Of a stretch of 64,000 bases of DNA, positions 1 to 6,984 are shown piece after piece. The notes under the pieces were generated by a model that ran no database searches, was not told where the DNA came from, and saw only the letters and a list, made by a program, of their open reading frames with translations. How positions within the stretch are numbered: position 1 is the first letter of the stretch; the number at the start of each line of letters is the position of its first letter. The stretch lies in the NCBI RefSeq assembly GCF_030409415.1, contig NZ_JAUFPW010000012.1:372001-436000 (forward strand). The letters run 5' to 3'. The position numbers and the translations under genes are program-made. The DNA is from Pedobacter aquatilis. GTDB taxonomy: Bacteria; Bacteroidota; Bacteroidia; Sphingobacteriales; Sphingobacteriaceae.

Positions 1-928
1 GGGTAAGAATGCCGCCCACCAAAGCCCCGCCAAAGAAAATCAGCAAAACCGCAAGAAGCATGCGTTCCATCTGGTCTGTAAAAGAATGTAATTGCTGGTG
101 GTAATCATGGCCTTTCTCATAATGCCTTAAGGTCAGACCCGCAACAAATACAGCGATAAATCCATATGCCTGAGCTGATTCAGTAACAGCATAGGTAAAA
201 AGAGTAAGGGAAATTGCAAGGAAACCATCTGAAGCTTTTAATAAACGATATTTTTCCGAAATGGAGAACACCAGGTATCCTACTAGTTTGCCACATAACC
301 AGCCTATAACCAGTCCCCCAATAACCTTATAAATCAGGTAAAACCAGCCCCAGTGCCATATCGAAGATGAAGTAATGCCTTGGGATGCCACCACAATGGA
401 CAGCCAGGTAAAGGGAAATGCCAGTCCATCATTTAGTCCTGCCTCCGAGGTTAGTGCAAAACGGGGTTCAGATTTACCGTGCTCATTAGGTGGGCCAACC
501 TGTACATCTGCGGCAAGGACAGGGTCTGTAGGCGAAAGAACTGCAGCGAGCAGCAAAGCGGCCGAAAGGCTCAGTCCCAAAACAACAATACCTAGCAAGG
601 CAGAAATTACTATAGCCAAGGGCATCGCGATAAGAATCAGTCTCAATGGCGTAGACCATTTACTAAAAGAGAAACTCCTATCAATTTTGATGCCTGTGCC
701 CATTAGTGAAATGATGACAATCAGCTCTGTGAGGTGAACCACCAGGCTATTGTCTTTTTGCGGTAAAGGAGAGGGCAGCGCTTCTGGCCACAAAAGGTAA
801 ATCAATACGCCGACACCGACATAAACAATAGAATATGATATGCCAATTTTCTTTGCCATAGACGGAATAAAAGCCATCCCAATACTGGCAAATCCCGCGA
901 TTAACATTAGTAGTATGTATTGGCTCAT
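1..928 (-). CDS. Na+/H+ antiporter, CPA1/NhaP-like (3' end outside window)
   Basis: I translated this open frame directly. It starts at the ATG complementary to 926-928 and stays open to base 1, so about 309 residues are visible and the C-terminus is missing. The protein is almost wholly membrane-spanning. It carries two signatures of CPA1 cation/proton antiporters: a TDPVLAADV segment after a long hydrophobic stretch, and a SEAGLNDGLAFPF segment containing the ND pair thought to bind the transported ion. A later hydrophobic block includes AFIAVFVAGLTLRHYE-type sequence usual for the family. The expected role is exchange of Na+ or K+ for protons at the inner membrane for pH and salt homeostasis. 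The family is clear; the ion specificity is not. The short frames overlapping it are shadows. Confidence 0.88.
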   Translation of the reverse strand, partial: MSQYILLMLIAGFASIGMAFIPSMAKKIGISYSIVYVGVGVLIYLLWPEALPSPLPQKDNSLVVHLTELIVIISLMGTGIKIDRSFSFSKWSTPLRLILIAMPLAIVISALLGIVVLGLSLSAALLLAAVLSPTDPVLAADVQVGPPNEHGKSEPRFALTSEAGLNDGLAFPFTWLSIVVASQGITSSSIWHWGWFYLIYKVIGGLVIGWLCGKLVGYLVFSISEKYRLLKASDGFLAISLTLFTYAVTESAQAYGFIAVFVAGLTLRHYEKGHDYHQQLHSFTDQMERMLLAVLLIFFGGALVGGILT

Positions 929-1204
929 CGTTTATGATTTTAGTTGAAGTTACAAAAACTTCTGACTTGGTGGCATATTTGCAAATACGCTTACCCCTTT
1001 GCATTTTGCTTTGGATTTATGTAGCTTGATGTTGCATAGAAGTAGCTGTATTTCCGTGTCGCTATAGCGCTTTCAATAATTACTTGCGGTTTTTGCTGTG
1101 CTACCCTGCAAAATAGAAAATTTAACCAATCTTTAGCTTCTTGATGAAGTTTATTGGATTTTATAGTCATTAAGCAGTTCCATTTTTTCCTGGAGCAGTT
1201 GGCA

Positions 1205-1869
1205 TGAAGATTTATTTCTTTTTCAATGTAAGCGACTCTTAAGGAATCCACTTTCAATCTGCTTTTTAGCCAAGAGCGAATTCTTAACTGATTTGCAGCC
1301 CAAGGGCGTCTTTGAGACCTCTGCAGTGAATAGGGTAAGGGCATCCCTTTTCTAGGTATCCAGACTGTTAATTATTGTATGGGAGAGAGAATAGCTGCTG
1401 ATTTGATGAAAAAGGGCGATCAACTCAGCGCTGATGTTAGGCAGTGGTTGCGACATTTTATCGATCTTTTTGGTGCTCGCGGACTGATTTTCCTTTTTGA
1501 AAACATCTTTCATGATACTGGTTTTGATTTGAGAAAAGTCAATAAAGCCTGGCATTAAGTCCCTGCCTGATTCTAAGAGTGATGCCTTCCAGCTTATATT
1601 TTTTAAGCTACCTTCAAGCGCTTTTATACCGGTCTGCGGTAGCTCGGATCCAATCAGGAGTAGGTCAATCTCTTTCTCCCCTTTGGAGAGGCGAAGGTTT
1701 CGATTGATAGCCTTCGTGGTTGCAAAGTTGAACTCCTCACGAATAAAGGCCTGAGCATTGTTTTCAAAAATACTTTCTGCACCATACCTTAGGCAAGATA
1801 TATGCTCGGAATGATGGTCACAAGCACGCTAATCAGGATGTATCTTGAAACCTTCTTTTGAGTATACAT
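1205..1869 (-). pseudogene. Decayed C-terminal remnant of a DUF389-like membrane protein
   Basis: The minus strand encodes a broken protein. The ATG at 1867-1869 opens a basic segment and a hydrophobic segment ending IPSIYLA. An in-frame TAA near 1790 follows, and shifting by one base restores a long frame (GAESIFENNAQAFIREEF... to QIKTSIMKDVFKKEN...). That frame stops at 1352. Beyond the stop, a TLFTAEVSK-like stretch and, in another frame, WLKSRLKVDSLRVAYIEK continue what looks like the same protein. The order (last membrane helix, soluble alpha/beta tail, final WLKxRLKxDSLxV motif) matches my memory of DUF389 proteins in Bacteroidota. The N-terminal membrane domain is absent and at least two frameshifts plus stops are present, so it cannot be functional. 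The family name rests on recall; that it is decayed is clear. Confidence 0.6.
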
Positions 1870-1912
1870 TAGTAACTTCTGCTATTTAACTCAATCTTTC
1901 TGTTGAAATAAC

Positions 1913-1945
1913 ATAAGATAAACTGCTTAAAGCCGTTTATCTTAT
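1913..1945 (+). promoter_or_regulatory. Upstream operator of abiE (inverted repeat 1)
   Basis: This is a perfect inverted repeat: ATAAGATAAAC (1913-1923), an 11-base spacer, then GTTTATCTTAT (1935-1945). The same arms and spacer length recur at 1985-2017. AbiEi antitoxins are known to bind two inverted repeats in their own promoter and repress it, so this is the probable AbiEi site. Confidence 0.65.
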
Positions 1946-1950
1946 TGATA

Positions 1951-1982
1951 TTTCGCATATCTAAATATTTTCTGTATTTTTG
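1951..1982 (+). promoter_or_regulatory. Candidate Bacteroidota-type promoter of abiE
   Basis: TATTTTTG at 1975-1982 matches the -7 consensus TAnnTTTG. A TTTCG element at 1951-1955 lies about 20 bases upstream in place of the -33 TTTG. Transcription would begin near 1989, inside the second operator, so AbiEi binding there would block initiation. The -33 match is weak. Confidence 0.4.
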
Positions 1983-1984
1983 GC

Positions 1985-2017
1985 ATAAGATAAACGAAAA
2001 TAAGCCGTTTATCCTAT
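1985..2017 (+). promoter_or_regulatory. Downstream operator of abiE (inverted repeat 2)
   Basis: ATAAGATAAAC (1985-1995), an 11-base spacer and GTTTATCCTAT (2007-2017) repeat the upstream site with a single mismatch in the right arm. It ends 12 bases before the abiEi start codon and covers the predicted transcription start. The arrangement fits cooperative autorepression. Confidence 0.65.
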
Positions 2018-2029
2018 TAATATTTTACA

Positions 2030-2668
2030 ATGGATATTCAGACAGCACTAAGAGAGTTATCGAACCAACCGCTGACCCATCAGCTACTGGCTGGCCTTTT
2101 GAAAGACTATAAACGGCCAAATGATAAGATACTATCTTTAAAAGCAGATGGTCTGATCGAACCGATCAAAAAGGGACTTTATATAGCAGGTAGAACTCTT
2201 GGCGCTGAACGACCTGAAAGCGCATTGCTTGCCAACCATATACTAGGACCAAGCTACCTGTCAATGGAAAGTGCACTCGCCCATTACGGGCTAATTCCAG
2301 AGAAGGTTTTTGCGGTGACTTCAATGACTACAAAAGCTTCGAGGAAATTTCAGACCAACATTGGACTATACACCTATACCAACCTGCCATTGCCTTATTA
2401 TGCTTTCGGCCTTGCTACTGTAAGCCTATCTAAAGATCAGAAAGCCATAATGGCAACCCCTGAAAAGGCACTATGCGATAAAATAGCTACAACAGCAGGC
2501 ATAACCTTAAGAAGCCAGTCTTCTGCAAGGGACTATGTTTTTGGAAACCTGAGAATGGAAGAAGAAGATCTAGCTAAGTTTGATTTAGATGCAATCTTAA
2601 GCTGGTTGGAAAATGCACCCAAAAGGGAAAGTCTGGAGATGTTAATCAAAATGATCGAAAAAATATGA
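2030..2668 (+). CDS. abiEi: AbiEi-type antitoxin and autorepressor
   Basis: This 212-residue protein is the antitoxin half of an AbiE type IV toxin-antitoxin pair. The N-terminus has the short winged-helix arrangement of AbiEi proteins: a helix, then LLKDYKRPNDKILSLKADG and LIEPIKKGLYIAG. The C-terminal domain includes the family-like stretch SALAHYGLIPEKVFAVTSMTT and a segment ending ATPEKALCDKI. In this class the antitoxin does not bind the toxin but counteracts it and represses its own promoter through two inverted repeats; two such repeats lie directly upstream. Its TGA overlaps the ATG of the toxin gene in ATGA, so the two are translationally coupled. Family assignment is by recognisable motif and context. 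Confidence 0.85.
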   Translation: MDIQTALRELSNQPLTHQLLAGLLKDYKRPNDKILSLKADGLIEPIKKGLYIAGRTLGAERPESALLANHILGPSYLSMESALAHYGLIPEKVFAVTSMTTKASRKFQTNIGLYTYTNLPLPYYAFGLATVSLSKDQKAIMATPEKALCDKIATTAGITLRSQSSARDYVFGNLRMEEEDLAKFDLDAILSWLENAPKRESLEMLIKMIEKI

Positions 2669-3525
2669 TAAAGGAATGGCTCGAAGATTATCATCCCTCA
2701 AACAGGGAAGAAGCTAAAGATGCATTGAGGGAAATCATGCAGGAGATTACACTGGCAGGACTTAACCGCGCCGGCTTTTTTGAAAAGGCGGCATTTTATG
2801 GCGGAACTGCGCTCAGGATATTCTACGGGCTAGACCGATTTTCAGAAGATCTGGATTTTTCACTTCTTGCTGTTGATCCGGATTTTTCACTGGAAAAATA
2901 CCAAGATGCTATCATAAATGAGTTTGCCGCGCTAGGGATGCATGTATCGATTTCGGAAAAACAGAAGACAGTGAAGAGCAACATCAACTCAGCCTTTCTA
3001 AAATCGGAAACCATTTGGAAGGAACTTGTGTTGGAGGGTGTCATCCCACAGAACGGACTTAAGGAAGTAGCTAGCATTAAAATCAAGATAGAAGTGGATA
3101 AAGAGCCGCCATTGGGGTTTTATACTGAGGACAAGTTATTGCTTAAGCCTTTTTCGTTTTACGTAAAGTGCCTGTCGATCCCCGACCTTTTTGCCGGAAA
3201 GATGCATGCACTGCTTTTTCGAAAGTGGGGCACGAATGTAAAGGGGCGGGACTGGTATGATATGGAATGGTACATCAAAAAAGGATATACTCTCAATCTC
3301 AATCATTTCCTGCTAAGGGCGATAGATAGCAGTGACTGGAAAAAAGAGACCATCAACGAAGAAGAGTTCAGGAAATTATTGAGCGAAAAGATCGAAAGTG
3401 TTAAAATGGACTTTGTCAAAGCTGACATCTCTAGATTTATAAAGAATCCAAAGGTACTTGAAATATGGTCCCCAAGTTATTTCCACGATCTGAGTGCAAA
3501 ACTAAAAATCAATAGACCGAATTAA
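2665..3525 (+). CDS. abiEii: AbiEii/AbiGii-type nucleotidyltransferase toxin
   Basis: This 286-residue protein is the toxin partner of AbiEi. Near residues 47-67 it has FYGGTALRIFYG followed by RFSEDLDFSL, which is the GG(S/T)...DxD signature of minimal nucleotidyltransferases of the AbiEii family. A later FAGKMHALLFRKWGTNVKGRDWYDMEWY segment matches the conserved basic and RDWYD region of the fold. Members of the family transfer nucleotides to targets such as tRNA and cause growth arrest, giving abortive phage defence and stabilising mobile DNA. The target here cannot be read from sequence. It begins inside the stop codon of the antitoxin. A perfect 14-base palindrome (AAGGTCTAGACCTT, 3524-3537) overlaps the stop codon. 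Confidence 0.87.
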   Translation: MIKEWLEDYHPSNREEAKDALREIMQEITLAGLNRAGFFEKAAFYGGTALRIFYGLDRFSEDLDFSLLAVDPDFSLEKYQDAIINEFAALGMHVSISEKQKTVKSNINSAFLKSETIWKELVLEGVIPQNGLKEVASIKIKIEVDKEPPLGFYTEDKLLLKPFSFYVKCLSIPDLFAGKMHALLFRKWGTNVKGRDWYDMEWYIKKGYTLNLNHFLLRAIDSSDWKKETINEEEFRKLLSEKIESVKMDFVKADISRFIKNPKVLEIWSPSYFHDLSAKLKINRPN

Positions 3526-3970
3526 GGTCTAGACCTTGGCTTTGGAAAAATTAAAACCAGAAGCCATGTATTCAAAAAAATGTACTAAATTGATTAATAA
3601 TTAAAAGCCTTTACAAATATTTAATGGGATTTCTTTGATAGCTTGTGACCAATTGGTTAAGATATGGTTAGATGCGGGTAGCATCCGTCTGTTAATCAGA
3701 AACTGCCATTGACTAAAGGATTAAAGATGATGTTTATAAATGAAAATATTCCTTTGCTAAACAGAGTGATATGCCGGTATTTAGGGCATAGCGAGGTGTT
3801 TCTATAGAGTATACTATCGATGATGTTGAAACTCTTTGCCTTCCCAAACTATATATGAAATGTTCCGATCCTAGTAAAATGCTTATCAGTAACATGGCTC
3901 CTGATTTCAAAATAGGTTCTGATGACTGGGAGAACATCTTTTTCATTTAGAAAAGGTGTATTGCCCTTCT
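3526..3970. other. Intergenic region with a short protein remnant
   Basis: No intact gene is supported here. On the plus strand, 3807-3950 is an open stretch of 47 codons ending in TAG with protein-like composition (IDDVETLCLPKLYMK ... FKIGSDDWENIFFI), but it has no clear start and stops lie upstream, so it looks like the tail of a lost gene I cannot identify. The minus-strand frame over the same bases (3734-3946) is probably its shadow. A stretch near 3670-3710 looks vaguely tRNA-like but does not fold into a proper cloverleaf. Confidence 0.4.
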
Positions 3971-4540
3971 TTATTTTCTAACGACTTTTGGTGCCAGGGT
4001 CAAAAACATTCTCTTGCCTTCGAGTTTTGGTAGTAATTCAACTTTACCTACCTCTTCCAGACTTTGTGCAAATTTCAAAAGCAGAATTTCGCCCTGGTCT
4101 TTATATACTATAGAGCGGCCCTTGAAGTGAACAAAGGCGCGGACCTTTTCACCACTCTCCAAAAATGAGACTGCATGTTTAAGTTTAAACTGAAAATCGT
4201 GATCATCGGTATTTGGGCCGAAACGAATATCTTTGGTAATGGTCTGCTTGGCTTTACTTTTAATCTCCTTTTGCTTTTTTTTCTGTTCGTAAAGAAATTT
4301 GCTATAGTCGATGATCCGGCAAACGGGTGGGGTGGCGTTCGGAGAGATTTCAACCAGATCTAGATCTAGTTCTTTTGCCATTTTGAGTGCTTCCGTGAGC
4401 GGATAAATATTAGTCTCAACATTCTCTCCCGTCAAGCGAACCTCCGGAGAGATTATAAACTCATTTATTTTATGTTCTGCTTCTTTCTTTCTGAAGGGTA
4501 AGCGTGGCCCCCTGTAAAATCCTGCTTTTTTTAATGCCAA
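3971..4540 (-). CDS. infC: Translation initiation factor IF-3, stand-alone copy
   Basis: The 189-residue protein has the full IF-3 layout. The N-domain contains [18 protein letters not shown] and [33 protein letters not shown]; a basic linker follows, and then the C-domain with [21 protein letters not shown] and [21 protein letters not shown]-3 binds the 30S subunit and governs start-codon fidelity. The only usable start in frame is TTG at 4538-4540, since a TAA lies 30 bases upstream with no ATG between; non-ATG starts are a known feature of infC autoregulation. Unlike the normal infC-rpmI-rplT operon, no L35 or L20 gene follows, so this may be a second infC copy rather than the housekeeping one. 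That inference needs the rest of the genome. Confidence 0.92.
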   Translation of the reverse strand: MALKKAGFYRGPRLPFRKKEAEHKINEFIISPEVRLTGENVETNIYPLTEALKMAKELDLDLVEISPNATPPVCRIIDYSKFLYEQKKKQKEIKSKAKQTITKDIRFGPNTDDHDFQFKLKHAVSFLESGEKVRAFVHFKGRSIVYKDQGEILLLKFAQSLEEVGKVELLPKLEGKRMFLTLAPKVVRK

Positions 4541-4732
4541 ATTGAAAAGTTTTAATGAAAAATTCTGTTACCTGAAGCGGTAATTTTTGATGATAGTAAT
4601 AATATAGCTTTTTGTGAGCAAAAATCCAAACCGAATGCAAAATCATGACTCTATAAGTACGTTTAGCTATTCTGTTTTCGAATTAGATTTCGACGAACCG
4701 TTTCAATAAACCTGAGTCTGATCTGTTTTTTA

Positions 4733-5026
4733 TTAGCTTGCGTTAACTTCGTTCATAACCTTATCTTCAATTCTCAGCGCTTCATAGGTGATGAGTATAA
4801 AACCTGATATTAGAAGCACCAACGCTAAAAAACGCAATATTCTTTCTGTGCTTTTGGTGTTTACCATCCTGTCTGAGCAGGTGAACTCATTGATTCCAAT
4901 TAATTTTCTCCGTTTGTTTCTTCGCCAGATTGCGAAGATGAAAATAAAGGATCCGAAAATCAGCGCTAGAATACCGCTGATCAAGGGCATTGTGGTAAAA
5001 TTAAAGGTTTCCTGTGTTTCTATCAT
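4733..5026 (-). CDS. Small two-helix membrane protein of unknown function
   Basis: I do not recognise this 97-residue protein. It has two clear membrane segments, about residues 14-33 (PLISGILALIFGSFIFIFAI) and 66-84, separated by a basic, Asn/Thr-rich loop beginning WRRNKRRKL, which suggests the loop is cytoplasmic. The acidic tail follows the second helix. It is upstream of infC on the same strand but about 190 bases away, so an operon is uncertain. The overlapping plus-strand frame lacks membrane or domain features and appears to be the shadow. Confidence 0.5.
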   Translation of the reverse strand: MIETQETFNFTTMPLISGILALIFGSFIFIFAIWRRNKRRKLIGINEFTCSDRMVNTKSTERILRFLALVLLISGFILITYEALRIEDKVMNEVNAS

Positions 5027-5248
5027 ATAAAATAGACCAATGGGAAGCTAAAAAGTTTAAAAATATATTTTTTTAGCAGTAATATCGGAGTTTAATTGGA
5101 TGTGCATCTCACTTGCTAGACCGCATTTTTAATTTCGTATCAAAGCAGTTTTTCCTAAAATAAAGTTTTAAGTTTCATATCTGTTACAGTAATACAAGTG
5201 AATTTTGTGCCTTGATTTGTACTTTTGCATTCAAATCAGTGTGCATCA

Positions 5249-5653
5249 ATGGTTAGAACAAGAGAAGATTCGTTTTTTAAAATCCGATCTGCTGTTCCGG
5301 AACATTTTCCGTTACTGCTATTGCTCTTGCTGTCTTCCTTTTTTTTACGTCCATCCCAACTAACCGGGGATCTGGCACAGAGGATTTCCTCTATTTCTAT
5401 AAAGTCTACCAATATTATGGGCCCCATCTCAGGGGAGGACCGCGAGCATGCTTCGCTGGCCGCGGTAGATCAGAAACAGCCAAAATTCCGTAAGAAATTC
5501 CAGCACCTCAACGATGCCACCAGTGATCTTCAGCCCTTTCAAAAGCGCCTGGAGATTCGCTATCATCTTCCTGTTTCAACTCCGCTAGGTTATGAAACAC
5601 CACATTTTTATAGCGGGCAACACGCCTTCCTCTACAGGTTGACTTATTTCTAA
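5249..5653 (+). CDS. Hypothetical single-pass membrane protein upstream of the efflux operon
   Basis: I chose the ATG at 5249 (MVRTREDSFF), about 20 bases after a -7-like TACTTTTG at 5220-5227, rather than the ATG at 5225, which lies within that element. The product of about 134 residues has one short hydrophobic segment near residues 20-33 (FPLLLLLLLSSFFL) after a charged N-terminus, then a soluble tail ending with an aromatic run (HAFLYRLTYF). No family is recognised. It runs in the same direction as the RND genes 140 bases downstream and may be cotranscribed with them. Whether it is translated is moderately uncertain. Confidence 0.45.
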   Translation: MVRTREDSFFKIRSAVPEHFPLLLLLLLSSFFLRPSQLTGDLAQRISSISIKSTNIMGPISGEDREHASLAAVDQKQPKFRKKFQHLNDATSDLQPFQKRLEIRYHLPVSTPLGYETPHFYSGQHAFLYRLTYF

Positions 5654-5739
5654 TTTTTCCCAGCTATGTAGTCCATTTCTAATAGGATTACCTATGATTT
5701 GCCGGAATAAAAATTAAATATCAAATAAGCTGCTGTGTG

Positions 5740-5755
5740 ATAACCTTTTGGTTAT
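5740..5755. promoter_or_regulatory. Short palindrome ahead of the efflux operon
   Basis: ATAACC-TTTT-GGTTAT is a perfect inverted repeat with six-base arms, 39 bases before the adaptor start codon. Its place suggests a repressor site controlling the efflux genes. No regulator gene is adjacent, so this is only a candidate. Confidence 0.25.
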
Positions 5756-5794
5756 AGCCACTGCTTTACAAAAAGAAATAAGGAAAACACACAA

Positions 5795-6913
5795 ATGAAA
5801 ATTAAATGGATGGCGATCCCGATCCTTGCTGCTGCAATGCAGGCATGTACAGGAGGGACAGCCCAGAAAAAAGATAATGAGATTGCTGAGATACCGGTAT
5901 TAAAGCTAGCCCAGCAGGATACCTCACTGTCTTTCGACTATGTAGCCGATATTCAGGCCTATAAGAATGTTGACATCAGATCCAGAATACATGGTTTTAT
6001 CGAAAAGGTCTTGGTAGATGAAGGAGAAAAGGTTCATAAAGGACAGCTGCTCTTTCAGCTGAACGACCGCGAACATGTAATCGCACTTAATAAAGCTAAG
6101 GCGAACCTGGCAAGTGCACTCTCTGCAGCCAGCATCGCCCAGGTTGAACTGGAAAGGATTACTACGCTAGTGGATAAAAAAGTAATTTCTCCTTCTGAAC
6201 TCTCGCTTGGAAATGCCAGGTTTTCGGAAGCTGAAGCGAAGATCAAAACGGCTAAGGCGATGATCGATGATGCCAATCAGAAGCTTTCCTATTCCCGTAT
6301 CCGGTCCCCTTTCGATGGAACTATAGACCGTATCCCCTTGAAAGCAGGGAGTCTGATTGATGAGGGTGCACTGCTCACAACTATATCTGATACCAAAGAG
6401 ATGTATGCTTATTTTGACATTTCGGAAAATGAGTACCTGCAGTTTACGCGTAATGGAAAAGGGCGTTTCGAGCAGAACAAAGCTGTAAAGCTCATCCTAT
6501 CGGATGGGTCAGCCTATCCGGTAAAAGGAAAGATACAAACACACGAAAATGCATTCTCGGGAAATACCGGATCAATTGCCTTCAGGGCAGTTTTTGCCAA
6601 CCCGAAAAATATTTTAAAGCATGGCGCATCCGGAAAAGTTGAGCTGGAATCTAAACTCGCAGGTAGTATTCTCATTCCCCAGAAGTCCGTATTTGAAATC
6701 CAGGACAAAAATTACGTTTTTGTAGTGGGTAAGGGTAATATGGTTAAAATGAAAAGTTTCGTGCCCAAATTGCGTCTGCCTGGTTTTTATGTCTGCGCGA
6801 GTGGTCTTGATGCGGGAGAGACCATTGTGTACGAAGGCATACAGAATATCCGGGATGGCGCCGTCATTAAACCGGTGTATACCTCGGGTAAATCTTTGCT
6901 GGCCAAAAAGTAA
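5795..6913 (+). CDS. RND efflux periplasmic adaptor subunit (AcrA/MexA-like lipoprotein)
   Basis: The 372-residue protein starts with a lipoprotein signal (basic start, hydrophobic core, MQAC lipobox around residue 18), so it is probably anchored in the inner membrane facing the periplasm. It has the usual adaptor order: a barrel-sandwich half with VDIRSRIHGFIEKVLVDEGE and VHKGQLLFQL, an alpha-helical hairpin rich in Ala/Leu (about 80-160), the second half YSRIRSPFDGTIDRIPLKAG, and a beta-barrel plus membrane-proximal domain including SGKVELESKL. Adaptors of this family bridge the inner-membrane pump and the outer-membrane channel. Pump and channel genes follow in the same orientation. Substrates cannot be inferred. 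Confidence 0.93.
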   Translation: MKIKWMAIPILAAAMQACTGGTAQKKDNEIAEIPVLKLAQQDTSLSFDYVADIQAYKNVDIRSRIHGFIEKVLVDEGEKVHKGQLLFQLNDREHVIALNKAKANLASALSAASIAQVELERITTLVDKKVISPSELSLGNARFSEAEAKIKTAKAMIDDANQKLSYSRIRSPFDGTIDRIPLKAGSLIDEGALLTTISDTKEMYAYFDISENEYLQFTRNGKGRFEQNKAVKLILSDGSAYPVKGKIQTHENAFSGNTGSIAFRAVFANPKNILKHGASGKVELESKLAGSILIPQKSVFEIQDKNYVFVVGKGNMVKMKSFVPKLRLPGFYVCASGLDAGETIVYEGIQNIRDGAVIKPVYTSGKSLLAKK

Positions 6914-6984
6914 TTCTTTTTTTCATTTCCATTCCTTCTGCTGAAAATTTCCCAGCGGAATAGGATTGGTATAACCCAAAATAA

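Noticed and set aside
747..1344. 85- and 117-codon minus-strand frames near the left edge as genes
   Set aside because: The first is a shadow of the antiporter gene; the second is a composite of the decayed DUF389-like tail and non-coding sequence.
3640..3720. tRNA-Asn-like string (CTGTTAATCAG) after the AbiE genes
   Set aside because: The anticodon-loop-like sequence is not flanked by a pairing anticodon stem, and no acceptor or T arm could be drawn.
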